Below, in pieces: positions 1 through 9,062 of a DNA stretch of 23,194 nt. A program made the position numbers and the translations under genes. The DNA is taken from the NCBI GenBank assembly GCA_025201365.1, contig JAIXMF010000216.1, forward strand, positions 1 to 23,194, in the 5' to 3' direction. The notes under the pieces were generated by a model. It saw only the letters and a program-made list of their open reading frames with translations, did no database searches and was not told where the DNA came from. How positions within the stretch are numbered: the first letter of the stretch is position 1; the number at the start of each line of letters is the position of its first letter. This DNA comes from Syncephalis plumigaleata (taxonomy: Eukaryota > Zoopagomycota > Zoopagomycetes > Zoopagales > Piptocephalidaceae).

Positions 1-2
1 GT

Positions 3-2796
3 CCTGCCTATGCAGCACTATGGGATGATGCGCCTAGGAATCAGTCACCCGGTCCATCTGTTCCCATTTCACCTCGCTCGTCTGCCGTGAATAATGCCGC
101 CATGCTTGAGGTAAATAGTGCGACATCATCTATAGTAATAATAATGTATTGACATGTATTGCATTTATCCTATACAGTCAAACGCACGAGTTGTAATATT
201 TGGAGTACCCGGTTCGGATGGTGGAGGACAAGCGTCAAGGAGGTAAATTAATAGAAAGTGACCAGTGTCATTAGTATGCCACTAATATCTACAATTGATA
301 TGTTGGACAGATGTACCAAATCCGCAACTAACTACTTGGGAACACCTACCATGCCAGCTGGTGTCCCACCCCATGGAGCAGCAGTCGTATAATGCAGCAG
401 GTCTACCTATGAATCAAGTGCCGCAGCCACATATGCATATGCATCAAACCGACCGCCCCATCCGTGCCACGTGTCGCATCGCAAACGAAACCGCTCTCCC
501 TGCAAGATATCGAGGCAGAATTGCTAAGGAATGCGCAAACAGGCAACAGTATGGCCATGAATCAGATGCATGCCACGAATGTAAACATGCTATTCAACAT
601 GCCATCACTAATGCCGCAACCGCATGCTTCTGGCACACGTAACACGCTTAGTGTTGCAGAATTAGAGGCAGCGATGAAGCAGTCGATAACTCAGACTGCG
701 GCCATGCAAGGTGGTGTATTCGGTGCAACTGCAGCTAATGCAGCATCCATGCCAACTGATGCACCCGTATCAAATGCAGATCAAATGCGTATTGAGCAGC
801 GTAATGCCATACGTGAAGCTAAACTGGCTGCAATGGTATGTGTATATCCGCTTTACACCTATAATGAATGCTAGATTACTCGATCGCTAATGAATGACCA
901 TGTAATGACAGGCAAAATACAATGGTTTAATGACGCAAGGAGACAAGGAGTATGTGCATAAAGTGCAGATTGCTCAATTGGTTCATCAAGATCCATCAGC
1001 CGATGACTTTTACTGTCGTATGTATACGGCGGTACGTGGTCGCGCGGCAGCTACTGCACCAGAGATTGCTTCACGCGACCGTGGCACCGGCCGTAATCGA
1101 CGTGAAACGGGTATTCAACGAATGCAACAACAGATTCAACGTATCGTGAATGATGCTAAGAAACGACCAAAAGCCACACAAGGTAAGCATGACTACTTTT
1201 TATTTACAATTAAAGAAATATAACTAATTTATATATATGTTTGTAGTGTCCCTTGAAGGTGCTCTCGGTAAAATTGCTGTCACATCAGTGCGCAATCCTA
1301 AACAATCGTTGCAAATTGAAACGCCCGCCAAGTCAACGGATGCCAAACCAAGTGACTCGCCCACCCAGTCACGCACTTCGGGTATTATGAATGTACGTTA
1401 ACCGCTTACACTCGTCCCTTTGATCATTACTAAATTAGTCAGTTTATATTAGTCACCGGCACTTCACAAGAATGATCGTCGTAAAGTGATGCAAATGGTA
1501 GAGGCAGTCTACGAGCAAGTATTGGCACTTGAAGAACTTGTACGTCAACAAGCGAAATTGCCACAAAATGCATCGGATGATGAAGAATCCAGTGAAATCA
1601 TCGAGAAATGGTATGTATCCTATTGATAGATAGATGAGTGCACGTCATCACTTAGTATTATAGTATATATATATATATTTGTTTGTTTGTTAACACAAAC
1701 GCTAATCCATATCCATATTCATATTATAGGCATCAAGAATATTCTACCCATACGGCGAAACTATGGTCCGAATTATATGTCAGCGAACCTTTGGGTACTA
1801 GGTAAGATTGGAATAGAAGAAAGTAAGGATTACATTAATAATCTATCATTATGTTGTTATAGCTTCCCTCATCCATTCATTGGTTTACTTTCCCTAGGCA
1901 AGGGCAAGAAGGTACTGCCGCGTGTATTGCGGCACTGTACACCCGATCAGACATTGTCTATACTTACCGTCCTATTCGCTTGTATGGATCAAGTGGATGC
2001 CGTACGATTGGGCGTGCAAGCTACTCATGGTGTGGCTACCCTTTCATCTCATGCCTTGGAACAGATCGATCTATTCCATAATCATAGTATCCCACCATTA
2101 CTGGTATTCCTATCGGATACACCAATGCGAGTTATTATCGCACTATTGTCGTTGTTGATAGAACGTGTCAATATTGCCTGGGTGGCTCGTAGTAAAGTAA
2201 GTAATCGTGGAATAATCGTAGTAGTAATAGCAGTAACTAATTAGCAGCAATAATGATCGACTATTTTATTATAGACGGGTCTTGCTTTCCTTACCATGTT
2301 TTTAAGTAGAGCAGAGATTATTTGTCAAAATGTTAGTACCATGCCTAATTTCGTCACACCTGATGAAATACGCCAATGGTAAGTTGAATAATAATTGTAA
2401 TCATCATTATAATAATATATTCATCTATGTGAATAGGAAAGAGTTGTATCTACGTTTATTCAGCTTATTGCAAGGTAGTTTCGCTTCACTCTTCCCTGTC
2501 AATGACCTGGATGACGGTCATGTATGGCAATTCTTGGCTGCCATCGCTGTGGGTGCTAATATCGATCAGCAACACATTTTGGTAACTGAAGTCAGGTAAG
2601 TCATAACAAAAGAGAAGGTTACTAGATAAGAATACTGATACAACTATTACTATTCAGAGAGCGTGTATTGGAAAATGTATCAGCTGCCATGTCAGGCCAG
2701 TTACCAGCTGATCAGGCAACCCTTCGTATCGCTAATGTCAATCTATTCTTGCATGCCTTGGGATTGGATGCCTCGCAAGTTGCACCCATGCGTTAA
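3..2796 (+). CDS. PAT1: PAT1 deadenylation-dependent decapping factor (5' partial, 11 exons)
   Basis: Homologue of Pat1/PATL1, which bridges the Lsm1-7 ring, Dcp1/2 and Dhh1 on deadenylated mRNA in P-bodies. Exons as read: 1-110, 178-242, 311-835, 912-1182, 1247-1392, 1453-1610, 1730-1801, 1863-2196, 2275-2378, 2437-2595, 2658-2796. Introns are 58-119 nt, GT-AG. The family-typical block MTQGDKEYVHKVQIAQLV followed by DP..DDFYCRMYTAVR starts at 930. LEGALGKIAVTSVRNP follows in exon 5, and the helical C-terminal domain (HPFIGLLSLGKGKKVLPRVL) lies in exon 8. The N-terminal part is rich in Pro, Met, Gln and Ala, as usual before this core. The true start is outside the window. Splice phases agree from exon 4 to the TAA at 2794-2796. 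Exon 3 does not stay in one frame (see findings). Identity is confident; the 5' model is not. Confidence 0.9.
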
Positions 2797-3042
2797 CCTT
2801 GATGCAACTCTAATCGATACAAGATTTATTCAGCTTATTTGAGAAAGAAAGAAGAGGAAACGAGCTTATATTCTTGTTGATGATATATGAATACGATGTG
2901 TATTTGGTAGAACATCATCTACTAAATGACAACTATTCATAATAACAATAACAATGACAATGTCATGAATACATACGCATTATATGAATGAATGATGCTG
3001 AAAATAATAAAGTAGTTTGAATTAATATTATTTATACTGTAA

Positions 3043-3952
3043 TTATGATGTTGTCGTTGTATCCATTTGAGTAGTTGTAGTATTTTCTGTAGTTGTAGAT
3101 TCTACTATTTCTGACTTTTCTTTATCTTCTTGTACCAATTCATCAAATGCTTCTTCACGTTCTACCGCTGACCATTCCTCCTCATCGTCATCGTCATCGG
3201 GTAGTGGTACTGATGCTGCATCTGTTATACCTTTATCGGTATCAGTTGATTCCTGCTTGTCTAATTTAGTGTTTGCTGAATCTAATGATTCTAGATTGGA
3301 TTTTATATCTGTTTCTGTAGTGTGATCCGTATTAGCTGTAGTATTGTTATATTGAGTGGTTGGGGTAGATTCCTTTGGGGCAAGATCTTCTTGGTTTGTA
3401 GTCAATGCTGATGTTTCTTCACTGGTTGACTCAGTTGAATCATTGTCAGTGTTGGCTGCATTGGCTGCTCGAACCACGGCTAGTTCGTGTACAAACCTAC
3501 CATATTACAATAGATGTATTACGAATAAGTTAATAAATTAGTTTCAAACCATATAGGATACAATAATCATCCTACCATTGTATACTAGCAAATAGACCAC
3601 CTGCAATTAATAGTAAAGCCAATACATGTCCATTACCTCCTGTAGCGAATAAGAGGAATAATAGTGATAGGAATAGAGCGATGAAAGATACGTTCATAGC
3701 GAGTAATAGTTGAGAATTAGCACCTGGTGTAAATATAGAAGACCATAAACCATGAACGAATTGCTCCCATCCTGCCGCGGGTGTCTCGTTCGTATGTTCC
3801 GTGTTATCTGCACTGCCGACTGAAGGAGTAGAGTCTGTTGCTACTGTGTCAGTAGTCTGCTCTGTACCAGTAGTGATGGTTCGTTGGCGAAGACCACTCT
3901 CATTACCAACAACATCTGACGCAGATGACAAAGACGTACTAGCCACTTCCAT
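3043..3952 (-). CDS. PKR1: Pkr1-like V-ATPase assembly factor, two exons
   Basis: Exon 1 is 3952-3576 and exon 2 is 3496-3043; the 79-nt intron (donor GTAGGA, acceptor TAG) joins in frame within a TGG codon. The protein has 276 residues. Residues 61-80 (GWEQFVHGLWSSIFTPGANS) and the following two hydrophobic segments (about 84-103 and 108-126), ending in the WFVHEL that spans the splice junction, match the Pkr1 family layout: short amphipathic lead, two-helix ER hairpin, hydrophilic tail. In yeast, Pkr1 is an ER membrane protein needed with other factors to assemble the V0 sector of the vacuolar ATPase. Here the Ser/Thr-rich N-terminus (about 60 residues) and the acidic Ser/Thr/Asp/Glu tail (about 145 residues, with a run of five Asp) are longer than I recall for the yeast protein. 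The gene converges on PAT1. Upstream lies a 50-nt purine tract (pyrimidine-rich on the coding strand) and a CRE-type palindrome. Confidence 0.85.
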
Positions 3953-4362
3953 ATCGTCTTTCTTCTTTTTCGTCTTGGAATAAATCCAACAAACGCCGTA
4001 TTGTTATAGAATATAGATACTACGTTACGTAGGAAGGAAGGAAGTGAAGGAAGAGAAGAGAAAGAAGAGAGAAAGAAAATTGGGTTAAAGCAAAGGATTG
4101 ACTGACGTCATTAGAAATGAATTACTCATTAAAATTGTTTAAGATCGTAATGCCATCACACTACTGCTACTACACTACTAATTCATCATGCGATAATTAG
4201 AATAGCAACAATGACATTACCATATATTTACAAATAATGTAGTAGTTGTTGTTATTGTACTATACAACTAGTTCATAATTATTAAATGATCCTTAACAGG
4301 TAAATAGATATTGGTTTATTAGTATGGCTTAACATGTCGCTAATAGAAAATAACACGGTAAA
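3953..4362. other. Intergenic region upstream of PKR1 with polypurine tract
   Basis: No gene seen. Positions 4031-4079 on the plus strand are almost purely A and G (AGGAAGG and GAAGAG units), so the strand transcribed for PKR1 has a pyrimidine-rich leader, a common feature of fungal promoters and 5' leaders. The remainder is AT-rich with TAGTAG-like short repeats and contains a palindromic CRE-type site. Promoter assignment is inference from position. Confidence 0.5.
4103..4110. promoter_or_regulatory. Palindromic CRE/ATF-type site TGACGTCA
   Basis: An exact 8-bp TGACGTCA palindrome lies 151 bp upstream of the PKR1 start codon. This octamer is the classic binding site of bZIP proteins of the CREB/ATF class, which in fungi often act in stress responses. 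The match is exact, but a single 8-mer in AT-rich DNA can occur by chance, so function is inferred only from sequence and position. Confidence 0.35.
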
Positions 4363-4815
4363 TTATACAAAGAATGAAGGCAGTTTATTATGACCGTAGC
4401 AGATGAAGTTACAAGTATGTCCATTCCATATATTGCAATTAGTGATAGTAAAACTTACGTATTTAGATGTAGAAGCAATAGTATCACGGACAAGTTGTTT
4501 TTTGTTATCCTTCATTTCTTGAAGTTTAGAAGTAATGACACTTTGATGTAGTTGTGTTGGAACACCATTTCCATTGCAAATACTGAGAATAATCTGAGCA
4601 ACATTCAGACATGCTGCCATATCCCGATTCCATACACGATACTCGAATCCTTTACCTTTCATGTCATCTTTACAATTCTGATGTGTGCATCTAATAGAAT
4701 AATGAATTAGTATATTGTTATAGATTGTACTCATCTTAAGAAGGCATGACAAGTGACAGTAGGATATCTCGTCAATTAGAAAGACTTGAACACCATGCTT
4801 CATTATTATCCACAC
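4363..4815 (-). pseudogene. Decayed C-terminal fragment of a Fanzor/TnpB-like (OMEGA) nuclease
   Basis: Read on the minus strand, a 150-codon open stretch carries the end of a TnpB-type RuvC nuclease. VFLIDE lies near 4768-4790, a Cys-His-Cys cluster follows, then RCTHQNC (Cys codons at 4687-4689 and 4672-4674), then WNRDMAACLN (4603-4632). The order 'DE(Y/F).TS..C..C ... C....C ... NRD..AA.N' is the split zinc ribbon plus RuvC-III motif of TnpB and of eukaryotic Fanzors; WNRD..A..N is the form I associate with fungal copies. Between DE and the first Cys pair the best match switches reading frame (YPTVTCH in one frame, CLLK in another), so there is a frameshift. A TAA stop directly precedes the open stretch at 4816-4818, and nothing resembling the RuvC-I or RuvC-II regions was found upstream. 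It is therefore a non-functional relic. A different zinc-ribbon transposase of fungal elements cannot be excluded. Confidence 0.55.
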
Positions 4816-4847
4816 TTACGTATGATTTATTTGTGTATTCTTGATTA
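4802..4847. repeat. Dispersed repeat A, copy 1
   Basis: This 46-bp stretch overlaps the 5' edge of the nuclease relic and matches 7073-7118 at 41 of 46 positions without gaps, in the same orientation. It ends in the shared TATTCTTGATTA. The match continues into neither the F-box gene nor its surroundings, so it looks like a fragment of a mobile element shared by the two gaps flanking that gene. Confidence 0.55.
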
Positions 4848-5100
4848 AACCTGTTGGAAACCGTAGATGTTGATGATATGAGTGAATTAAAGGAATGACA
4901 AGTTATAGCAGTTACATTGTCTCCTTAGGCTCCCTTAAAATCCCTCATTATCCTTAACTCTCCTGCGTCTTTAGACTGCAGATGTAGCGATACACGCTAC
5001 TATCACAATATATGTATAGGCTTTATTGCCACATTTTATCAAAAAAAATAAACACGTTGTATTTCGCTACTCCATATCATCTTTCTTATTCCATTCCACT
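4848..5100. other. Upstream region of the F-box-like gene
   Basis: Intergenic DNA between the nuclease relic and the F-box-like gene. It contains repeat B and an AT-rich stretch with an A8 run near 5041-5048, but no clear TATA element at a usual distance. No further gene is visible. Confidence 0.4.
4872..4921. repeat. Dispersed repeat B, copy 1
   Basis: About 50 bp starting GATGATATGAGTGAATTAAA match 16112-16162 with a one-base length difference and a few substitutions. The copy lies just upstream (relative to the minus-strand relic) of the Fanzor-like fragment and 25 bp from repeat A copy 1, so repeats A and B may belong to the same element. Both copies contain ATGAGTGAATTAAAGGAAT, but neither gives a convincing protein. 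Confidence 0.55.
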
Positions 5101-6726
5101 ATGTCTACTACTACTACTGAAATATCGAGTAATCCCAACTCGACTTGTAGATTACTACATTGTCTGAATACTCTTCCATTTCATGACCAGCGTCATTTTC
5201 GTAATTTATTTAGTTACATAGATTTTGTACGTTTATCAGCATGTTCTCGCTCATTAATAAGCAACGTTCGAAATGATAAAGCATTATGGCAAGCACTATA
5301 CCATAGGGATTTCCTATCGGATGTTTATTATGTTAAAGAAATGGATTTTATATTATGGTGTATACGCACGGATGTCAACAATCCATGTACATCGGATAAA
5401 CGAGCCGATCTACTAGAGAACGTGGACTGGTACAACACATATCGTCGACGAGTGAGCACCGAGAATAATTGGCGATATAAACGATGCAGGACCACACGTA
5501 TTGCCATGGAACAGGACGGGCATAAATTAGATTATAATACAGAAGCCGTAGATAATAGTTTAGTTATCATACAACAAACGTGCTTAGACGAAGCACTAGA
5601 TTATTATTACACTATAGACTATTTGCCACATTCAAACCTTAAATCAAGCAAAAACATTGTATATGGCAGTACGTTTTCCACATCGCCCAATATCCTTTCG
5701 CTGGATGGTGGTAATGATACCCGGTATACTCATGTTACAGGTGACCATTACATAGCCGTCTTTCCTAAGAAAATCAAGAGCGATACCAACTATACTGTAA
5801 AAATACTTTCTCGCAAACATGGTGGTGTTTTCACTACATTCGATATTCCAACACGATATAAAGTGAGAACAATCGATGAGAAATGGGTATTACTAGTGGG
5901 CAAATCAAAATCGTCATTATGTCAGTTATTTATTTGTAAGTGTAGTAACTATACAATAATGCAATATAACTAGTACTAATAACCGATACATTCAGCCGAT
6001 ATAAGGGTATTCGATATAGAGAATAATATCATGTGTCCAGGAAACATTGATGATCTATGGAATGCAAAATGTTTCTATAAAACAGTCAATGATACAGCAA
6101 TAGTATACACCGTAAGACTAGCCGTAGATGATGAAACAGAATGTATTGAATGGGCACTATATCAATTCTCGAGCAATAATCCTGTTGTGCAATTGCGAAG
6201 TGGCTCGTTTGAACTACCTGATTGGATGCTGAACGTGACAATAGATTTTGCTCAAAATTTATACGATTCGCATATGCTAATTGGAACAAGTGATTATCTT
6301 GCTTGTGAAATATGCATAATGCATAGCGTAGCATCCAGTGGTCGAAGCCATACTCCACGTAACTGCTACGATGCATCTGACGAGGATCTGCCTATCTCAT
6401 TGTTAAGGGCTGGATGCGATTATTTCACATTCGGTTCCAAACCGACAAAAATATGGACAGACTTACCACCCTGCAATGACGACCAAATATTGCAAATACC
6501 GGATACGGCATACATCCAAAATATTATTGGAGATCTCTATATCTTTACTACGTATTGTGATTATATGAAAAGGCGATTGCTTATAGACATTAATACAAAG
6601 AAGGTGATATGCAGATTGAAAGCACCAGCTAGGAACGAACAAGTGGATGATTATGCAATGGTTGGTATGGCATATAGTTCCAATGAGAGGCATACGTTAG
6701 TAATACATGAATACGGCGAATTGTAA
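5101..6726 (+). CDS. F-box-like protein with unassigned C-terminal region, two exons
   Basis: Exon 1 is 5101-5935 and exon 2 is 5996-6726; the 60-nt intron has donor GTAAGT, branch-like TACTAATAAC and acceptor CAG, and splicing restores one 521-residue frame. The start chosen is the first in-frame ATG (MSTTTTEIS). Residues about 18-70 fit an F-box: LNTLPFHDQRHFRNLFSYID, then VRLSACSRSL, then DKALWQALYHRDF, giving the typical LP, hydrophobic L/F, 'vcr' and 'LW..l' positions. F-box proteins recruit substrates to SCF (Skp1-Cul1) ubiquitin ligases through this motif. The remaining 450 residues alternate short hydrophobic and Tyr/Asp-rich stretches that could form a beta-propeller-like substrate domain, but no WD, Kelch or LRR repeats are evident. 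An AATAAA follows the stop by 9 nt. The F-box call is moderate; substrate and pathway are unknown. Confidence 0.65.
5936..5995 (+). other. Spliceosomal intron with clear branch site (F-box-like gene)
   Basis: Sixty-nucleotide GT-AG intron: donor GTAAGTG, branch-like TACTAATAAC about 20 nt before the acceptor, acceptor TTCAG. It is the cleanest example here of the signals used for all gene models in the window. Confidence 0.8.
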
Positions 6727-6734
6727 CAAACATC

Positions 6735-6740
6735 AATAAA
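6735..6740 (+). terminator. AATAAA polyadenylation signal of the F-box-like gene
   Basis: Exact AATAAA hexamer 9 nt after the stop codon. Close spacing between stop and signal is also seen in eIF3j, so short 3' ends may be normal here. Confidence 0.5.
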
Positions 6741-7072
6741 TCATACTACATTAGTTAATAAGAGTAGTATTTATACATCATTAAACCATAACACATGCCA
6801 ATACTTTCTATGAACTGGATGATTAATTGAATAAATCAACTATAGTAGCAATTGAGACATCAATGCTGTACAAACTGATGAATGCTTCTCAATGCATAGA
6901 GGATGTTGCTCGATAGCACATGTACTATGACATCATTTCATTCTGCTTGATTGAAGCTTGCTATCTGAATAATCTCGAATGTCATTATAGCAATGCACTG
7001 AATAAACAAGCATCCATGTTGTTCTTTACTAAATGTTCCTGTCAATTCATCATAGCTTGTTGAAACTACTCT

Positions 7073-7118
7073 ATTATTCTCCACACTTGTGTATGATTTA
7101 TCTGAGTATTCTTGATTA
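7073..7118. repeat. Dispersed repeat A, copy 2
   Basis: Second copy of the 46-bp repeat, 5 mismatches from 4802-4847, same orientation. No coding piece of the nuclease is seen next to it. The substitutions show no bias towards third codon positions in the frame open in both copies, which argues against a conserved protein segment. Confidence 0.55.
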
Positions 7119-7788
7119 GAATAAACTCATCGTATTTCTCTCACTTCATTTGAACAATGTCAAATACAATAAATAAATAAATAACTTTGCTGTAAATCTA
7201 TAATGCCACTTCAATATCCAATTACAGTTTATCAACTAGTAGATACAAGTGACAAACATCAAGTTACATGACTGAACATTGCTAGTAGAATAGTACAAAT
7301 AGAATATACAAGTGCTACTCGAGTCCAAATGCAATCGAGGAATCTATTGGTAGAGTAAACTGCACGAGTACATATGTGAACATTGTAGACATCAAGTATG
7401 TTGGTTTATTCAGTGTAATCAATAATGATAGTAATGTTAATCTCATTAGTAGTTGTCGCGGTCCTAACAATTGGAAAGAATACTAAGGGCCGGACAAGGG
7501 AATTCTACAAAATGACGTGCAGTAACCTCAGTCAACTGCAGAGGTTCGCTATCAGAATGTATGAATAATAAAGATATTTTTACACTGTAAGGCACCTATA
7601 ATTGCACAAAACGTTAAGAGCGGAACTAGAGAAAAGCTTGAATCTTTTTTATTAGTTTTGCAGGTTAGTTTTTGACACCACAGTGGTTATTGCGTGTGCA
7701 CGTCTTCATTTTGTTATTCCATTACCATCTCTATTGAACTATTTATCCACATCAATCTACTGCACTATCTTCACTTATATAAAGCACT

Positions 7789-8925
7789 ATGGCTGATAAC
7801 TGGGGCAAGTCACCATGCCAGTATAAGTGGAAATATACGTGAAAATCTAATAATTACACTTTGTTTGAATATGAATCTTATACTATTATAGAAGATGAAG
7901 ATTTCGACACTGCCGTCGTAGTACCTCCACCTAAGCCAAATTGGGACGACGAGGATGTTGACGACGGCGAGATCAAGGCAAGTAGCCGTTATTTATGTGA
8001 TAAACAGCCGTGATTACTAACCATAACGATAATAATAGGAGTCTTGGGAGGATTCCGACGAGGAGAAGGAGACTAAACAAGCAACATCCGCTGCAGCTCC
8101 CGCTAGAAAGAAGGTACCACTAGCTCAGCGTATTGCCGAGCGTAATGCAGAGAATGAGCGTAAACGACAAGAGATAGCTAATAGGAAGGCAGCTGCGGTA
8201 AGCATTATTAATAGCAATAATTGTAGTAATCATCGGGTAATTAACTAGCGATATAATATCGTCTATTTGTTTATTATTAGTCAAGTGAAGATGAAGATGA
8301 AGATCCGGCAGAGCGTAAGAAACGACTAGCTGCATTGGAACAAGCTGCCGATCTCGAGAATGCCAATGACATGTTCCGTGGCGTAACGGTTCAGGGTAAG
8401 CATATACACTCTACAAATACATGCATGCATACATATATCTGTTGCGATTAAGAAGAAGAAAATGAACTAACTAGTACTTATGATAAATACTAATGTTTCT
8501 AATAGACAAGGATAATGCCGACAAGATTAACGGTATGAATCCAAAGACGAAGGAAGAGTTTGAAGCATTCAAGACGGCACTTGTTGAGCGTATTGAGACT
8601 TTCAAGGTATCTAATATATTAGTCATTATTATTAATCAATAATCTACAATACTGATGATGATCCTGCTAGAATAATCGATTCTATGCCAGTATGGTCGAT
8701 GGACTAGTGACAGAAGTGTGTCGCTCCTTGAAAGATGTCGATATTCGTAAGATTTCCTCGGCATTGTCGCGTATTGCCAATGACAAACAACGTGAGGCCA
8801 AGGCCAAGGAGAAGAAGAAGGGAGCATCGACGAAGAAACCATCAGTGCAAGTGAGCAGTTCCGCCATTGACACGACAGACTACGGCGGTGCCTATGATGA
8901 TGGCGACTACGATGATTTCATGTAG
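7789..8925 (+). CDS. HCR1: Eukaryotic translation initiation factor 3 subunit j (Hcr1), six exons
   Basis: Exons: 7789-7804, 7892-7977, 8039-8197, 8281-8395, 8506-8606, 8671-8925; 243 residues. All phases are consistent. The start MADNWEDEDFD and the end YDDGDYDDFM are hallmarks of eIF3j, with the acidic N-terminus KPNWDDEDVDDGEIKESWED, a basic, Ala- and Glu-rich central helix (residues about 55-90), LENANDMFRGVTV, and the conserved KTKEEFEAFKTALVERI to DIRKISSALSRIANDKQREAK segment. eIF3j/Hcr1 binds the 40S decoding centre and mRNA entry channel, influences eIF3 and mRNA recruitment, and in yeast also helps recycle ribosomes. Length is close to the family norm (about 250-265). Introns 1 and 2 have GC donors (both GCAAGT); no GT alternative keeps the frame. 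An AATAAA follows the stop. The gene converges on the CPSF-A family gene. Confidence 0.93.
7805..7891 (+). other. GC-AG intron 1 of eIF3j
   Basis: The 16-nt first coding exon ends TGGG and the donor is GCAAGT; the acceptor is TATTATAG. Splicing creates the GAA codon of MADNWE. Each downstream GT within reach (7809, 7821 and later) leaves phase 2 and meets a TGA two codons into exon 2, so only the GC donor gives the conserved N-terminus. Confidence 0.8.
7978..8038 (+). other. GC-AG intron 2 of eIF3j
   Basis: The donor is AAG|GCAAGT, the acceptor AATAATAG, with a TTACTAAC branch-like sequence upstream of the acceptor. Phase 0 is required to read ESWEDSDEE in the next exon. The nearby GT dinucleotides give phase 1 and hit a stop in exon 3. 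Confidence 0.8.
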
Positions 8926-8933
8926 ATTGATCT

Positions 8934-8939
8934 AATAAA
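8934..8939 (+). terminator. AATAAA polyadenylation signal of eIF3j
   Basis: Exact hexamer 8 nt after the TAG stop. It lies in the 137-bp gap shared with the convergent gene. Confidence 0.5.
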
Positions 8940-8999
8940 ATATATAATCAAGGTCATCTCGGATAGATAGCTTGCTTTTTCTCATTCTTTTCTCATTCT

Positions 9000-9005
9000 T
9001 TTATT
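9000..9005 (-). terminator. AATAAA polyadenylation signal of the CPSF-A family gene
   Basis: TTTATT on the plus strand, i.e. AATAAA on the minus strand, about 57 nt after that gene's stop codon. The two convergent transcripts would end within the same short gap. Confidence 0.45.
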
Positions 9006-9062
9006 TACTGAATATACAATGAATAGATTATATTGTCTAAATGTAGTATGGATATAAGATGA

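Larger units (their letters stand above)
6727..7788. other. Intergenic region between the F-box-like gene and eIF3j
   Basis: About 1 kb with no recognisable gene. It contains the 3' end of the F-box-like gene, dispersed repeat A copy 2 (7073-7118), an ATAA-type short repeat near 7168-7184 and the promoter/leader of eIF3j. Open stretches on both strands around 6850-7080 are short, interrupted and match nothing I know. A TATATAAAG sequence sits directly before the eIF3j start and looks too close to the ATG to act as a normal TATA box. Confidence 0.5.

Noticed and set aside
311-460. Programmed ribosomal frameshifting in PAT1
   Set aside because: No slippery heptamer with a downstream structure is evident, two shifts would be needed, and the region is low-complexity; sequence error is simpler.
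4871-4921. C-box-like TGATGA at the start of repeat B, suggesting a C/D snoRNA
   Set aside because: No matching D box (CTGA) or terminal stem at proper spacing in either copy.
5026-5100. N-terminal extension of the F-box-like protein from 5026
   Set aside because: The frame is open there, but the first ATG in frame is at 5101; upstream codons are encoded by an A-rich leader.
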